Assembly: GCF_003073045.1 (NCBI RefSeq)
Contig: NC_037599.1
Coordinates: 16,904,055-16,968,054 of the forward strand
Direction: 5' to 3'
DNA: 64,000 bases
Source: Pomacea canaliculata
Lineage: Eukaryota > Mollusca > Gastropoda > Architaenioglossa > Ampullariidae
The notes under the pieces were generated by a model that saw only the letters and a program-made list of their open reading frames with translations, was not told the origin of the DNA and ran no database searches. Shown piece by piece: positions 1 through 11,800 of the stretch; the first letter of the stretch is position 1; every line of letters starts with the position of its first letter. The translations under genes and the position numbers were made by a program.

Positions 1-550
1 AGCTACCAAATAAAGACACTGTGCTAACATTGAAACTATGTGAGCACACCAATCTAACCAAGTATAAAACAAGAAACAAAACATGCATCTCCACTCACCA
101 GATTTAGATTTCTGTATTTTTAATAAATAGGGAAACTGTACAAAGAATCATAACTGGCCATCGGATGGAAGTGTCAGTTTATTTCTACTGTTTCTGGCAC
201 TGGTCCTCAGTATCTCTCCGCTCAGTCCCGTGGAAGAAGGTCTTACTCCTACCAGGCCCTATCAACTTGGAACGGATTACCCGACAGCCTTCGTCACAAT
301 AATTCTCTTACCACCTTTAAATCTAAACTTAGGAATTATCTTTTCAAAGTAAACTGTGATCACCTCTTGACCATGAGCGTGCATAACACGTGTTTAATTT
401 ATTTGTATGTTGTAGAAGTTAGCGTCTGTAATATGCGAATATGGGTGAATGGTTGTTGCTAATTTCATTATTAGTCTATGTATGATTTATGTAAAGCGTT
501 AGGAGCAAATTTTTGGAAAGGCACTATATAAATCCTCATCATTTCTTCTT
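1..550 (+). mobile_element. 3' end of a CR1/L2-like non-LTR retrotransposon (LINE)
   Basis: Translation of about 236-360 gives the C-terminal signature of LINE reverse transcriptases of the CR1/L2/Jockey type: an aromatic-rich stretch, then TWNGLPDSLR, then a TFKSKLRNYLF-like tail. This 'WN-LP ... FK-KLK--LF' pattern closes ORF2 in many such elements. The 3' untranslated part (about 480-540) has 'gtaaagcg', then 'gagcaaatttttggaaa', then a short CATC-like tail, and closely matches 27360-27430. No intact ORF remains, and the 5' end lies outside the window or is truncated. I see this as a fossil with no likely function. Confidence 0.7.
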
Positions 551-1933
551 TGCTGCAATACATATATATCATAACGTACATTTTACACTATTTACTGTAT
601 ACACGTATAACTATTTTCGTGGGCCTTATGGCAGCCATGATTTCAATTAAAATCTAAGTACTGCGATTTCTAAAGCTCAGTATTTTGTAACATCGGTAAT
701 TATAGAATACAAAATTTCACCTCTTCCCATTCGCCCGCCATTTTCTTAATCAAGCATGTGAGTGGTGTCCCTTGAAATCATCGATGGTCTGTGTTACGAC
801 TGCGACTGGAACCCACACGGACTGATACCTAGTATTAGACTTCGATCTTTGTGGAACTTTCATGCTCAGGTTATCTTATTTCACACACTTTCCGTTCCCT
901 TCGATAAAGGTCTGGCAATGGGAGGCCTTTTAGAGCTTTCGAAGTATAGCGATCCATGTTCAGTTAGACTTGCGGACACATGGAACACATTGCCTCATGC
1001 AGCGCTGTGAACAAAGAATTACATTAAATGTACTCATTAAAACTTCTTGTCATTTTACTTATTAGTACTAGAATATACCAGGAGAGATGAGAACGAATCT
1101 GAAATTGGCACACTTAGGAAGAAGCAATGAAAAGATTTATGAAAATCAATCATAATCAGATAGTAAATTATTGCCCTCGGCTGTCACAAGGCGCGAAATG
1201 CAATAGTCGGATTTATAGGTTACGATGTAGATTTGAAAGGCATAAATTCAATAATAAACCACGTGATTTGAATTTTAGACGTAGGTTACCATTAATGTGT
1301 ACTCGGGTTTCCGGGAATCTAAAAGTGTTATTCAGTTTGACTCTCTCTAGCACCAGCATCTTTTTTGCCTAAGTTCCTCTTACAAGTACCCAGGACTGAC
1401 GAGAGGGGGAACAAGAGGGTCTAGTGTACTACAAGTTTGATTCTGTAACGTCATTTTTCCTCCTTTACCGATCACTCACATGTAAACAACTCTATGTTCA
1501 AGTAGTAGTGAAGATCCTAGTGCACTCGTCCTAACGTTTGCAGTCTATATTACATTACTGAATAAAATGTAGATATCGTCAATCAAATTGTAAGCATATT
1601 ATTTTGTACAGGGAAATAATTTATGATTAAAATTACAAGGGGTCTGGGGAGGTCTGCCTCAGAGCCTGTGCTGGCTCTTGGCGTCCCTGCCAGCCTCTGT
1701 TACTTTTTTTTTTTACCTGTAAGTTTGATGATGTGGGTAAATAGTATTGGCAACTAACTGCTTCCTAGCTTATGTAAAAAGTCCTCTAGCCCAAATACAA
1801 CACGCATTGAAATAGGTACAGTTTTTGATGAGTCTTCAAGGTCTGTTTCTATTTTCCTTACAATGAGATTTAATTGTTATTGTACCTTGAGATGATATTC
1901 TCAGCATCTAAGATTTCATTTGTTTAAAAATAT
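551..1933. other. intergenic, no supported gene
   Basis: AT-rich DNA. An open frame at 762-1010 ends in ADTWNTLP, which faintly recalls the WN-LP end of LINE ORF2, but the rest of the frame does not fit. I see no splice-supported exon, RNA gene or clear repeat. Confidence 0.4.
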
Positions 1934-4640
1934 ATGAAGTTGACCAAATTATTTGTTTCATCAGACATGATGTCAGAAGATGTCATCAAACCAGAGATGC
2001 TTTCATACACCATAGTCAGTGAGGTACATGTGCAAAACCTACAATGTGCAAAGACTCTGGAATTGCCTGACGTTAGAGTGAAAACAGAGATCCCTGAAGA
2101 AAGTGGTTCCGGCAAAGGATCCCAGCACATGAGTGACATGACTTTTATGGAAGATGCAGGTAATTACTATGGACTAGAGGATTTTGCAGACAATAGCTTT
2201 ATAAACATCAAAAGTGAAACTCAGGAAGATATGACCCTTTCATCTTTTGCTGTGACAGGTACTGTTGGGATGACACAAAGCCAGTGGACAGGATTGCCTG
2301 AAAGAGACCTACCAGAGCTATTGATAGACAAGATAAAAGAAGAAGGTGATGAGGACGTAGGTACAGTCCAGCTGACAACTGGGGAAACATACAGAATTAA
2401 GAGGTGTCTGTCACCAACAGCACTTGAAAGTGATAGCCGTCGTCCTCGCAGTGCTCAGGTAATATCTAGTTCCTAGGCACAATGCACAGTTAGCAGTTGG
2501 TATTTATTATAGCTTACACATAGAAGTATTCTTACCATACCCAACACCAAAAAATTGTGGACAATATTTTACAACTCATTGTCTGTTGCACAAATTTTGT
2601 GTGAAACTGTTTTCAAAAGATAATATAACAGATAAATAAAATCTACCAAATTAAACTAGTTCCACTAATAAGTTTTTAAAGCACCACCATCAACCATTAA
2701 ATCAAATGTTAAAGAAGTAACAAAACTAAAAGTGGCAAGAAATAACAGTGATGTCAGTATAAGTGATAACTCTTGCCCAAAATAATCTGTCTATCCACAC
2801 TAATCTCACAATGATAAAATGATATAAAATCTGTTATAGGTTATTCAGCATGACATGACAGCGTGCTCACAAATGGCTGATCAACAGCACACAACTGACT
2901 TCTTGGCCCTGTTTGGAACAGATAATATGATGCTTCAAGAAGTCACTGATATGGAACAAAATGTTTTGATTCCTGGAAAGTGTGAAGATTTTGACAAAGA
3001 TATAGAAAGAAACGAGTTTGCTTATCAACAACTAAAGGGCTCAAAAAATGACATCAGTGATGGTGAAGCAATGTCTAGAAATCATTTAGATTCTTCTCCA
3101 GGTACTTCCAGAAAGTTCAGCCAAGTGAGTTCAGCTGAGGATGACTCCTCCAAGTATGGAACCAAGTGGACTGACGATCTTCGCTGTTACCCTATTGTGC
3201 CACCATTCACAGGTGAACCTGGGTTAAAATGCTTACAAAAACTTGGAGTGGCGCCATCTCCTTTGTCTTTTTTCCAGTTGTTTATTACAGATGATGTTGT
3301 GAAAACTATTATGGAGGAGACAAATCGCTATGCTATACAGTCTGTAAAGAGAAGCAGTCAAATAATAATCAAAAGGCCAGAAATATTATAGCACAATGGA
3401 CTCCAACTTCAGAATTCGAAATAAAATGTTTTCTTGCCATTTGTTTGCACATGGGTCTTGTCCATTTACGCAGAATTGATGACTACTGGAGTGATTCGTC
3501 TTCCTTGAAGACTGTATATGCAAGATCACTGATGAAAAGAGATAGGTTCAAAGCCATTCTCGCCTTTCTGCACTTAAATGATAATGATGCTTTAATTGCT
3601 GCAGGTGAGGAAGGGCATGACACCCTCCATAAAATCCGGCCTGTCTATGACCATCTTCGTTGTGTCTTTAAATCTTTGTATGTTCCCGAGCAGGACATTT
3701 CTATCCGTGAGATTATCTGCCCTTGGAAAGGAAGGGGTGAAATGAATGCATGTAGAATGGATGCCCCATCAGAGTGTGGCATGCAGATTCATGAAATGTG
3801 TGAAAACAGTTCTGGTTATATATACGACTTTGAAGTGCAGGCAGGAGAGCGAGGAGAAAGCACTTCGTCAGCGGCAGTTTGTTATCGACTTCTGACCCCC
3901 TTGAAAAACAAAGGATACACTGTTTTTATGGGTAGCTACTATTGCTGCCCTGCTCTAGCTGAAAAGTTGGCTAGTGAGGACATCATGGTTGTGGGAATTT
4001 GCTGCAAGGACAGACTAGGGATGCCTGAAGACCTGCAGCAGTCTGTTCTCCAGACCGGGGAACAGATGTACCGCAGAAAAGGACAGATGCTGGCACTCAA
4101 GTGGCATCAGGATAACGATGTGTATATGCTCACTACCATGCACAGGCCGGTCATGGTGCATGTCAAATCTGGCACACAAGATGGAATACAGCCTGCAGCA
4201 CTTGTCAGCTTCACAAAGAACATGGCTGGTGTAGACAGAAACAGTGAGGTCTTTGGTTTCATGCCAGCATACTGCCACACTTTGAAGTGGTGGAAAAAAC
4301 TTTTTTTCTACCTTCTCGCCCTTACTGTCATGCAAGCCCACACACTGCACAGCAAGTACCTCAAGACAAAAAGCCAGAAACCTTGGCTTGTGGACCGATT
4401 CTGGAAACATCTTCTGGAAGAGATGGAGGTTGCTTATAAATAATAATGATGTACCTCTTCACACCAGTATTTCAAACTACACGGAAAACTTGCCAGCAGC
4501 AGCAAAAAGAGAGGATTTATAAAGATGCAAAGTTTGCTACATGACAACAAAAGAAATTCCAGGCCACAATGAAAAGTATACCCCATATCGGTGTGCATCG
4601 TGTACTTCAGCACCATGCTTCAAAGTATGGCACACCAAAA
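1934..4640 (+). pseudogene. piggyBac-transposase-derived gene (PGBD-like), intron-containing, frame broken
   Basis: Exon 1 (about 1934-2458) is an acidic N-terminal region. It splices in phase 0 across a GT-AG intron (2459-2839) to a second exon from 2840. That exon holds the start of the DDE_Tnp_1_7 (piggyBac) domain, with the family motifs PPFTGEPGL and a TNRYA helix. A two-base frame change occurs near 3335-3375; the domain then resumes in another frame (read through TTG 3445 to 4443) with YWS, MKRDRFKAILAFLH, RPVYDHL and WKGRG. The family's catalytic Asp residues are D, D and D in 'vDEs', 'MDNF' and 'GGVD--D'. Here they read SIRE (Asp lost), MGSYY (Asp lost) and AGVDRNS (first Asp kept, second lost). 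Past the stop at 4443, another frame (4523-4640) still encodes a degraded Cys-rich zinc ribbon (CKVC, CASC, PCF...WH), preceded by an in-frame stop. A domesticated copy that later decayed, or one with sequence errors, are both possible. It is not an active transposase. Confidence 0.85.
2459..2839 (+). other. intron within the piggyBac-derived gene
   Basis: The donor is CAG|GTAATA and the acceptor TTATAG|GTT. Both sides are at codon boundaries (phase 0) and the frame is open across the join. Autonomous piggyBac elements normally have no intron, so this suggests a host-adapted locus or a spliced older copy. Confidence 0.65.
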
Positions 4641-5284
4641 ACAAACACCACTAAGATACCAAGTAGTGCTGTGGTTCCATGCCATGGAAGAGAATGAGTG
4701 CAGTTTTTATGTTTTCAGATGCTGTATTTTTGTTGTAGAAACCTAGTGTTTCTATGAAATTCAGAAGGTAAAAAGTCCATAGCCTAGTAGCCAGAAGAAC
4801 AATGAAAGTAGGCATGACATGTGTTAAAGCTTCTCTTTTACCTTTTCTGGTCATTCAGTTTTCTTTATCAGGGTTTATATTCATGGACCATGTTTACCCT
4901 ACCTGTTATCCTACCTAAGGTGGATAGATCAGGGAACTGGAGGTAGTATCTAAAACCCAATATTCATGGACAGTGTAAACCTATCCAAATTGTTTACCAG
5001 CCAGCATTTATTGGAGGTGTGTCATTCTCATAACTTCCTATTACCTAGAGTATATGTGGCAGAGATCATGATTGAAGATAAAAAGGTAAAACAAAAGGTA
5101 AAAAGGTAAAATAATTTTCCCTTCATGTCTCAGGATTTTCTGTTCATATGCATAACTTAAAACATAAAGGTTGTTTCAAGTTCCAAATATTGTATTTGCA
5201 TAATTGGTACTATTTAGTAAGAATAAATAAATTGGACATTTCTGTGATATCTTGTTATTTTTTTCATGCCGCTTTTAACTGCAT
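4641..5284. other. intergenic, AT-rich, no supported gene
   Basis: Contains short A-rich 'aaaggtaaaa' repeats near 5080-5110 and no open frame with recognisable content. Confidence 0.4.
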
Positions 5285-7010
5285 TCACAATCCCACCCTT
5301 AGTTCTGGACTTTCTGAAGTTTGTGAATGAGGTATTGTAGACAGCCAGCAAGAAGAGAGTTGGAGTAGTCTAGTTTTGACAGAACAAATAAGCACATGAA
5401 AATTTTGGTGGTTGAGATGGACAATATTGTGAATAGAGCTGATCTTCCAGAGTTTATAGTATGCATAATGACAGACGTGATAAACATACTTATCAAGATT
5501 CAAGTCACCAGACATTATGTAACCTTAGAGTAACACAAGGAACATCGGCATCACCTACTGGAACGAACACGGGCATAGAAGGGTAAACTCTGGGTCTCCT
5601 CTTTGAAAAAAATAAAAGCTGTTTTTTCGTCATTTAGTTTTAACTTGTTGTGGGTTATCCATTGTCTAATATCAGAAATATAATCTTGGATTCTCTAGAT
5701 AGCAGTGTGTACCTGAGAAGGAGAACAGCTGAGTGTCATCAGCAAAGGATTGATCAGATATAGAGTGAGATTGAATTAGCGTAGTAAGTGGCTTAGTGTA
5801 CATGATAAAGAGGATGGGACCAAGTACTAACCTAGAGGGGTACTCCTGAGGAAATAGTGGAGTCCATGGTTAAGGGTAGGCTTTTTTTAAAAAAAAAAAA
5901 AAACAGCAGTTTCACAAAGGCTGTTTTGAAGGTAGGAAGATTCCAGAGAACAAGCTATCGTTTACTATATCTGTGAGGGCAGGAAGTTGGACATCGAGAC
6001 GATCTACCAATCTACCAGTAGTTGGGTGCAAACTGGGTCCAGTGGACAATTTGTGGATTTTGTTTGGAATATGATGGTCCTAAAACTCACTTTCCGAGAT
6101 CGACTGCAAAGAAGCAAAGGAGCACTTTGGCCTTGCAAGATCGTCGACGAGGTTAGCAATAGCTGAAGGGTGCACAGCAGTTGATCAAGTTTAGCCTGGA
6201 TGTCAAGAATCTTTTGGACAAAAAACTTGAAAGGCTCGGGCAGTAAAACAGGTGTAATGACTGTGGACATTTGCAGCCCAACAGGTGGTTGCAGGTCATA
6301 AACAGGCTCCTACTCGACGAACAAGTACTGATGTGAGCGCGAAGGAATGCAGTTTTGGCAGAATAAGCATTTGTTTATAGACAGTCAACCCAGACATACT
6401 CCACTACCTCTCAGCTCGTCGACGCTCTGCCTTAGCTCTCCGCAGCTCAACACGAAGCTGAGGTACCATGGTGCGTGTTTGTTGGGATGAACTTGGGTAC
6501 ACACAGCAGGAGCGTGGGCCTCCAGCATGGAGCGGAGAACAAGCCACAAGCCTGTCAGCAAAGGTTGAGGGGCAGAGGATCAGTTTGGTTCCCAAGTCAT
6601 CACGAAGCATTGACATGTCCATGTCACGACGACGGTGCAGAGTGCGAAACACTGGTGTCGGTGCTGGGCGACTGGCTGACAGATCAAACCGCACACAATA
6701 ATGATGTGAAAAGAGTACATTTGAGACAGTAACCACATGTATGACATTGTCAACAGGCCTGTGCACCACCCAATCCAGAACATGATTTATTATTTTTTTC
6801 ACATAAGTGGACTGGGTAAACCGGAAGACATTGAGCAAGTCCGTGATCCTTTTGGTACACAGATGGACTTCTTTTGTTTTTTGTTTATTTTATTTATTTA
6901 TTATATTTTATTTTGTCAAAATGGACATTGAAATCACCTACGACAACATATATGCCACTGTGCCTGTTGCAGTGGTCAAGCAGATCGTAAAATTCTGACA
7001 GAAACATGTC
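5285..7010 (-). mobile_element. decayed CR1/L2-like LINE (endonuclease and reverse transcriptase fragments)
   Basis: Read on the minus strand, pieces appear in the order expected of a LINE ORF2. About 7000-6910 gives the AP-endonuclease motif VVVGDFNVHFD. About 6850-6600 gives DLLNVFRFTQ and HVLDWVVHRP, the end of the endonuclease domain. About 6250-5950 gives FFVQKI, then STNCPLDPV and IVNDSLFSGIF, the start of the reverse transcriptase. About 5850-5690 gives LGPILFIMYT and the catalytic FADDTQLFS. About 5420-5300 gives VLSKLDYSNSLLAG and IHKLQKVQN. Frames change repeatedly and stops interrupt them, and an A/T-rich insertion follows the first motif. It is a dead copy of the same broad type as the fragment at 1-550. 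Confidence 0.8.
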
Positions 7011-8868
7011 AGTCATGTGTAGCATGTGTGTAGACACTGTAAATACATCGAACTCTTCAGTCAGGAGGAGGTATGAGTGTACTAATTAAATAGTCATGAT
7101 CATTAGCTATAATTAAAGTATTTTCATTGCACAACCACAAACAGAAAATTGTGCATCAGGGGAAAATGTTTTGTTACTATATGCTCTATCTCCTCTAAAA
7201 ACTTTCTTATTATGAACATACAGACTCCAAACAGTTGTTTTGCTTTGCTTTTCATTGTGGCAGAGCATATATAGTTTTCGTTCACCTAACTAGTAAAAGG
7301 CGGATTGTGGCGACTCAAGAGGACAGCAGTCCCAGGAAGGCTGGTATTGTACATGTTGCAAAAGTGTTAACACGCTGTGGCTAAACTACATCTTCACCAG
7401 AGCAGGCTAATTTTTAAGCAGATAATTTTATGTCCCATGAATTAAGATTCCCCACGCCTGTATTACAGACTGGTCTGATAAGAGTGGGGAAAACCTAAAT
7501 GGCGATTGAAGTATTTTAGTGGTGTTATATTTATTGCTGTGAAGAGGACAGCAACTGGATGAGGGCCTAGCAAGTGGGACCTGTTACCTGTGACGATCAA
7601 CAGGTAGCTTATTTACATCGTGTGCATGCCTGATAAAGATATCGTCCTCATTTCTTCACTCACGGGGGCATGCTCCAAACTATAATCGTGATTAATTCTA
7701 GTCATTAAAGTTATGAAGTTAAAGGTTACTGATCTTGGATTGTATTTCAGGATAAGCACTCGTGCGCGCCATTAAATCTTGCATACAGTGTTCATAGCTG
7801 TATCACTCCTGTGTGTGTGTGTGCGCATGTGTGCACATTGCGTGTTGTTTTACATTTGGAGCAAATGTTCAGCAAAATATCTGAATAACTGTCACAGAGC
7901 GCACAACTACATGTAAACTGTTAAACAAAAGGAGAGAGAGAGTTCAGAGCTCAAACAGACGACTGCTAAGAGACCTTTATTACTTTCTTCAATATGAAGT
8001 GTTATAACTGCTTGTGATGCAGTCTACTGATAATTTGTTTACCACCGCTATCAATGAAATACGGGAAAACAAAGGTCTTCCCACTCGCTACAAAGCTAAT
8101 CTGACATTTTTAAGCGTTATGTACACAGTGGGAGGTGAATTCGTGGGGCTGCTGGGAATTTCCACTGGTGGCCCACTGGATATCGAAGGACACTCCTTTT
8201 AGTTCATCTTCCTGTTGTTTGTTGCTTTTAAGAGGTGAGGAGCACCACTGAAGTTACCAATAATATCTGTTTCAAACTTTGTCACACATTCTAAACTGCG
8301 TCATTCCTACATCTTTTTCAACAGTCACGAAGTATTCGAGTAGAGAACCTGTGTTGGGTGTGTAAGCTCCTTTTACGCAACATTTTCTGGAAAATTGTGG
8401 TCTCATATGCCTCATAAAGTACATCTATTTCTCTTGCTCGAGAATAGCCATAGATGTGCTGTTAATCGTTTGTTTGGTAGTGGACTACCTCTGCAGGACG
8501 ATAGTGTTTGCAGACTGTACCGCTATATTGTTATATGTCAGGCTTATATGTATTTTCTTGTGTACAGCAGTAAGAGCAAGGGCAAGGGTGGCTGCAGGAA
8601 AACCTTTAACAGGATCATCAGAAAAACAACATCTTTTCTAACCGTCGCAGGTAGGTCGGATTGATCTCAGAATGGCATAGGTAGGAAAGATAATCTAGGA
8701 AACTGTACACGGAACTGATGGTCTCCATTTACAAGTCAATTCTGTCACTGCTAAACAACAAAAGTAGTTCTGGGAGGGTACGCTTTTTTACCGTCATTTC
8801 CCAACCTGAAATAATAGTTACACAACCAAAGTTTGTTAAGTTTGTAACCAGTAGCAGTGTCAATTAAG
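7011..8868. other. intergenic or 5' region of the plus-strand NERD-helicase gene; no firm exon
   Basis: Contains a short (TG)n tract near 7810-7830. A candidate exon at 8542-8650 (acceptor gtCAG|GCT, donor GCAG|GTAGGT) has phases 0 in and 1 out, the same as the second exon of the minus-strand paralogue (20429-20303). Its protein sequence is not clearly similar, so it is not called. The open frame 8014-8202 is unrecognised. Confidence 0.35.
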
Positions 8869-11800
8869 CTTTGGCTAATATTCAAAACGTAAACTGTAAA
8901 GAATTCAAAACTCATGAACAGTTTGACCCCAACCCGTCACCTGTCCAAGTTAACATGGAGGTCGACATTGCCTGCGGTCAACCTTCGCAGAACGAGGCAG
9001 AAGTCAAGCCGAGTAGTCAGAAGAGTGGCACTCAGGTCTGTACATCACTGGCTGGTCACCGTGTGTCTGTGACTGACGAGTGAATAAATATTACTGGACA
9101 ACAACCACTTACATTAAACATAACACAAATAGTAACAACAACGACGACAATGATACTGATTATGGCTACGACAGTAATACATTCTTTAAACATATAAATG
9201 GCACATGTATATAAATTTATAGATGAATTATATATAAACTATACAATTCATTTACTTAATGAAAACGATATTAAATTATGAATTATTCAATAGACAGAAA
9301 GCACAAAAGAAAGGAAATGTTAAGAGAGGAAGGAAAGTAAAAAAGAAACAGTGAGGAAGAAAATAAGAAGTAGGCGGGTATTGGTACAAACACCAGGTCA
9401 TGTGTTTTGAACTCTGGCATATTCAATAAAACTATTTAGAGAACCATCTCTGAACAAGCCGAAGCATTCTTCCTGGAGTGGGTCGAGAACGCGTTCCCTG
9501 ATCTCGACTCTCGCGCCTACTTCCTGCCTCCTGTCTACTTCAACCGCGTGCCGATGAGCAGTGAGACTCTTGCTGGTGAACAAGTTTATGTTGTGCAACA
9601 AGCTCCTGGAAAAGCTAGCCAGGTCAGCAAGTCTCCTAGTCGTCAGCTGGTCCGCATCCAGGACAGTGACATCAGAGACGACGCAGCGATGCAACGACTT
9701 TTCTTATGTCTGCAGAAGATGGCTGATAAAGAGAAAGAAATTTTCTTTGCAATGAGTCAGCTTTCTTTTGGCGACTATCTGGGTGAACCGTGTTACGCTG
9801 CAGCCATTGCTCAGCTACCCCGCTCGTCCACCCTGAATTCCTCTCTGCCAGGTAACTCGAAAGAGGGCGACTTCGACATGCTTGTTATTCACAGACTTCA
9901 TGGATTTGTCATCTTCGAAGTGAAATGTTTCGGGGACAACATTAAAACGCTGAACATGTCACAGCAAACAATAAACACTAACATTAGAAAGAAGCTGAAG
10001 GAGGCCGCATCACAGCTGGACAAGGCGAAGGCCATGTTGTCCCACCTGGTGTCCGACATCGCACCCGGCCTGCGCATCACCAAGACGATGGCGTTTCCTA
10101 ACCTCACGGTCAAACAGGTGCAACAGGCCATCGCTGGCGAACAAGAACTGGAACAGGTAAGAATCGCAGTTACTGTTTCTTCCCTTGTCACGATCTTTAA
10201 AAGAAATTTTTGAACCCAGTTATGATAAATAGGAATACCATCAAAAAGGGAAACAACCATATCTGATCGTCAAAAGGTTGTTTTGTTCCCAGTTCCACTC
10301 GTTCTGAATTTTCATATTCATTTCTTATTTGATTAACTTGTGCAGCGTGGTAGAGTTTATATACATGCTGATAAAGTTATGAAAATAGAAGGCTTTGTTT
10401 AATATTGTGAGGTTAAAAAAACTTGTTGTTTCTGGTGTAAATTTTGCATAGATTCTGTAAAAGTAATATTAACGACGTAGTAAAAACAATACGCAGAAAA
10501 AGTCTAAACTGACAATATTCTGTTTGGTGATAAAAGATAAAAAGATAAAGCTAGTCCTGTGGCCCTGTGGTCATAGGCACATATTTCAAAAGTGCTTGTG
10601 ACAGCTGTGCAGACCTTTTCCGCTGCATAACCTTCCCTAGCCATCTCTGGGATCAGACTAACTTCCCAGACGACAATGACGACTATGAAAGTTTGTATCA
10701 GACACTACACAAAAGTACGGCTCCGACACAAGCTGCATAAACTGAGCTGCTTGAATGTTATCTGTAGAGAAACTCCAGAGCAATCGTACAGCTCAGCAGT
10801 AGGAGTGTCTATCCTGTTCTTTTACAGGATCTGTGCAGGTGCCTAGGGACATCTGATCCTAAGGTCATTACGGACCTTTGTGTCTGGTCTGATGATTTGT
10901 TTGAGCCCAAGAGTGTGGAGGAAACCACTGACGATGCGAAATTTAAAAGCTGGTGGCAGCGTCGTGTGAGTGCGCTTGGGCTTGACAGTCACATGACCTT
11001 TGACACATACAAGAAAATTGTGGCCAGGTGAGAGAATAAGGATACTTGGTACAAAGTCTGACAGCTGTGAACATCCATCATTTTTTTATTAAAAAAATAG
11101 CAACCCCTCCCCGCCACCACCACTACAAAATTCCCAGTAGAGCAACGTACAAAAAGACTGGAGGAAACAACAAAAAAAGAACGTTATCTGACGTAGCAGT
11201 CACATATCTTCCCACTAGGTGTGCAAGATTGACATTGAAGGTATAGTGGGGGTGCAATTTTCTTACTGGGTACAACTCAATGCAGTGGACTGTTTCCCCA
11301 CAACGCGGATAAATACACCCATTTTGTTCTCGAGATACACACCTACAAACATCACCACGCACAGAAAAAGGATTAAACTCTGTCGTTGAGGCGTATCCAT
11401 GAACAGGTGGGTTCTCTTTCCGTGCGTGTCAGCTTGTATGTACACTGGTATCTCGAGAATGGAGACACTCTATGCTTCCATACAGACATTGCAGCTAGAT
11501 GCTAATCAGTTCTAAACTACACAGCGGAGCATATCAATATTTAGCGGTCCACAGAATTCACAATATAATTGCATTTGCAGCCTTTGTCTGCGATTTGTCA
11601 TTGTTTTACATGTAACTTTGTGGTTTAACTGTATTAGGTTCTGTGGTCCGGCTACAACGGTGACTGTGCAATGCATCTCTCTCCACGCCGGTGCCTAAAG
11701 ACCCTTGGCGAAGGTTCCAGCTTCACTGGAGAATGTTACGCTCAGTTAACACTGTTCCCGGAGCAAGTGGACTTGCTTAGCTCGGCTGCTCGGAGGGTCT

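Noticed and set aside
762..1010. 82-codon frame ending in ADTWNTLP
   Set aside because: It only faintly resembles the LINE WN-LP motif, and the rest of the frame does not match.
4015..4410. 131-codon minus-strand open frame
   Set aside because: It is the shadow of the piggyBac-derived coding strand.
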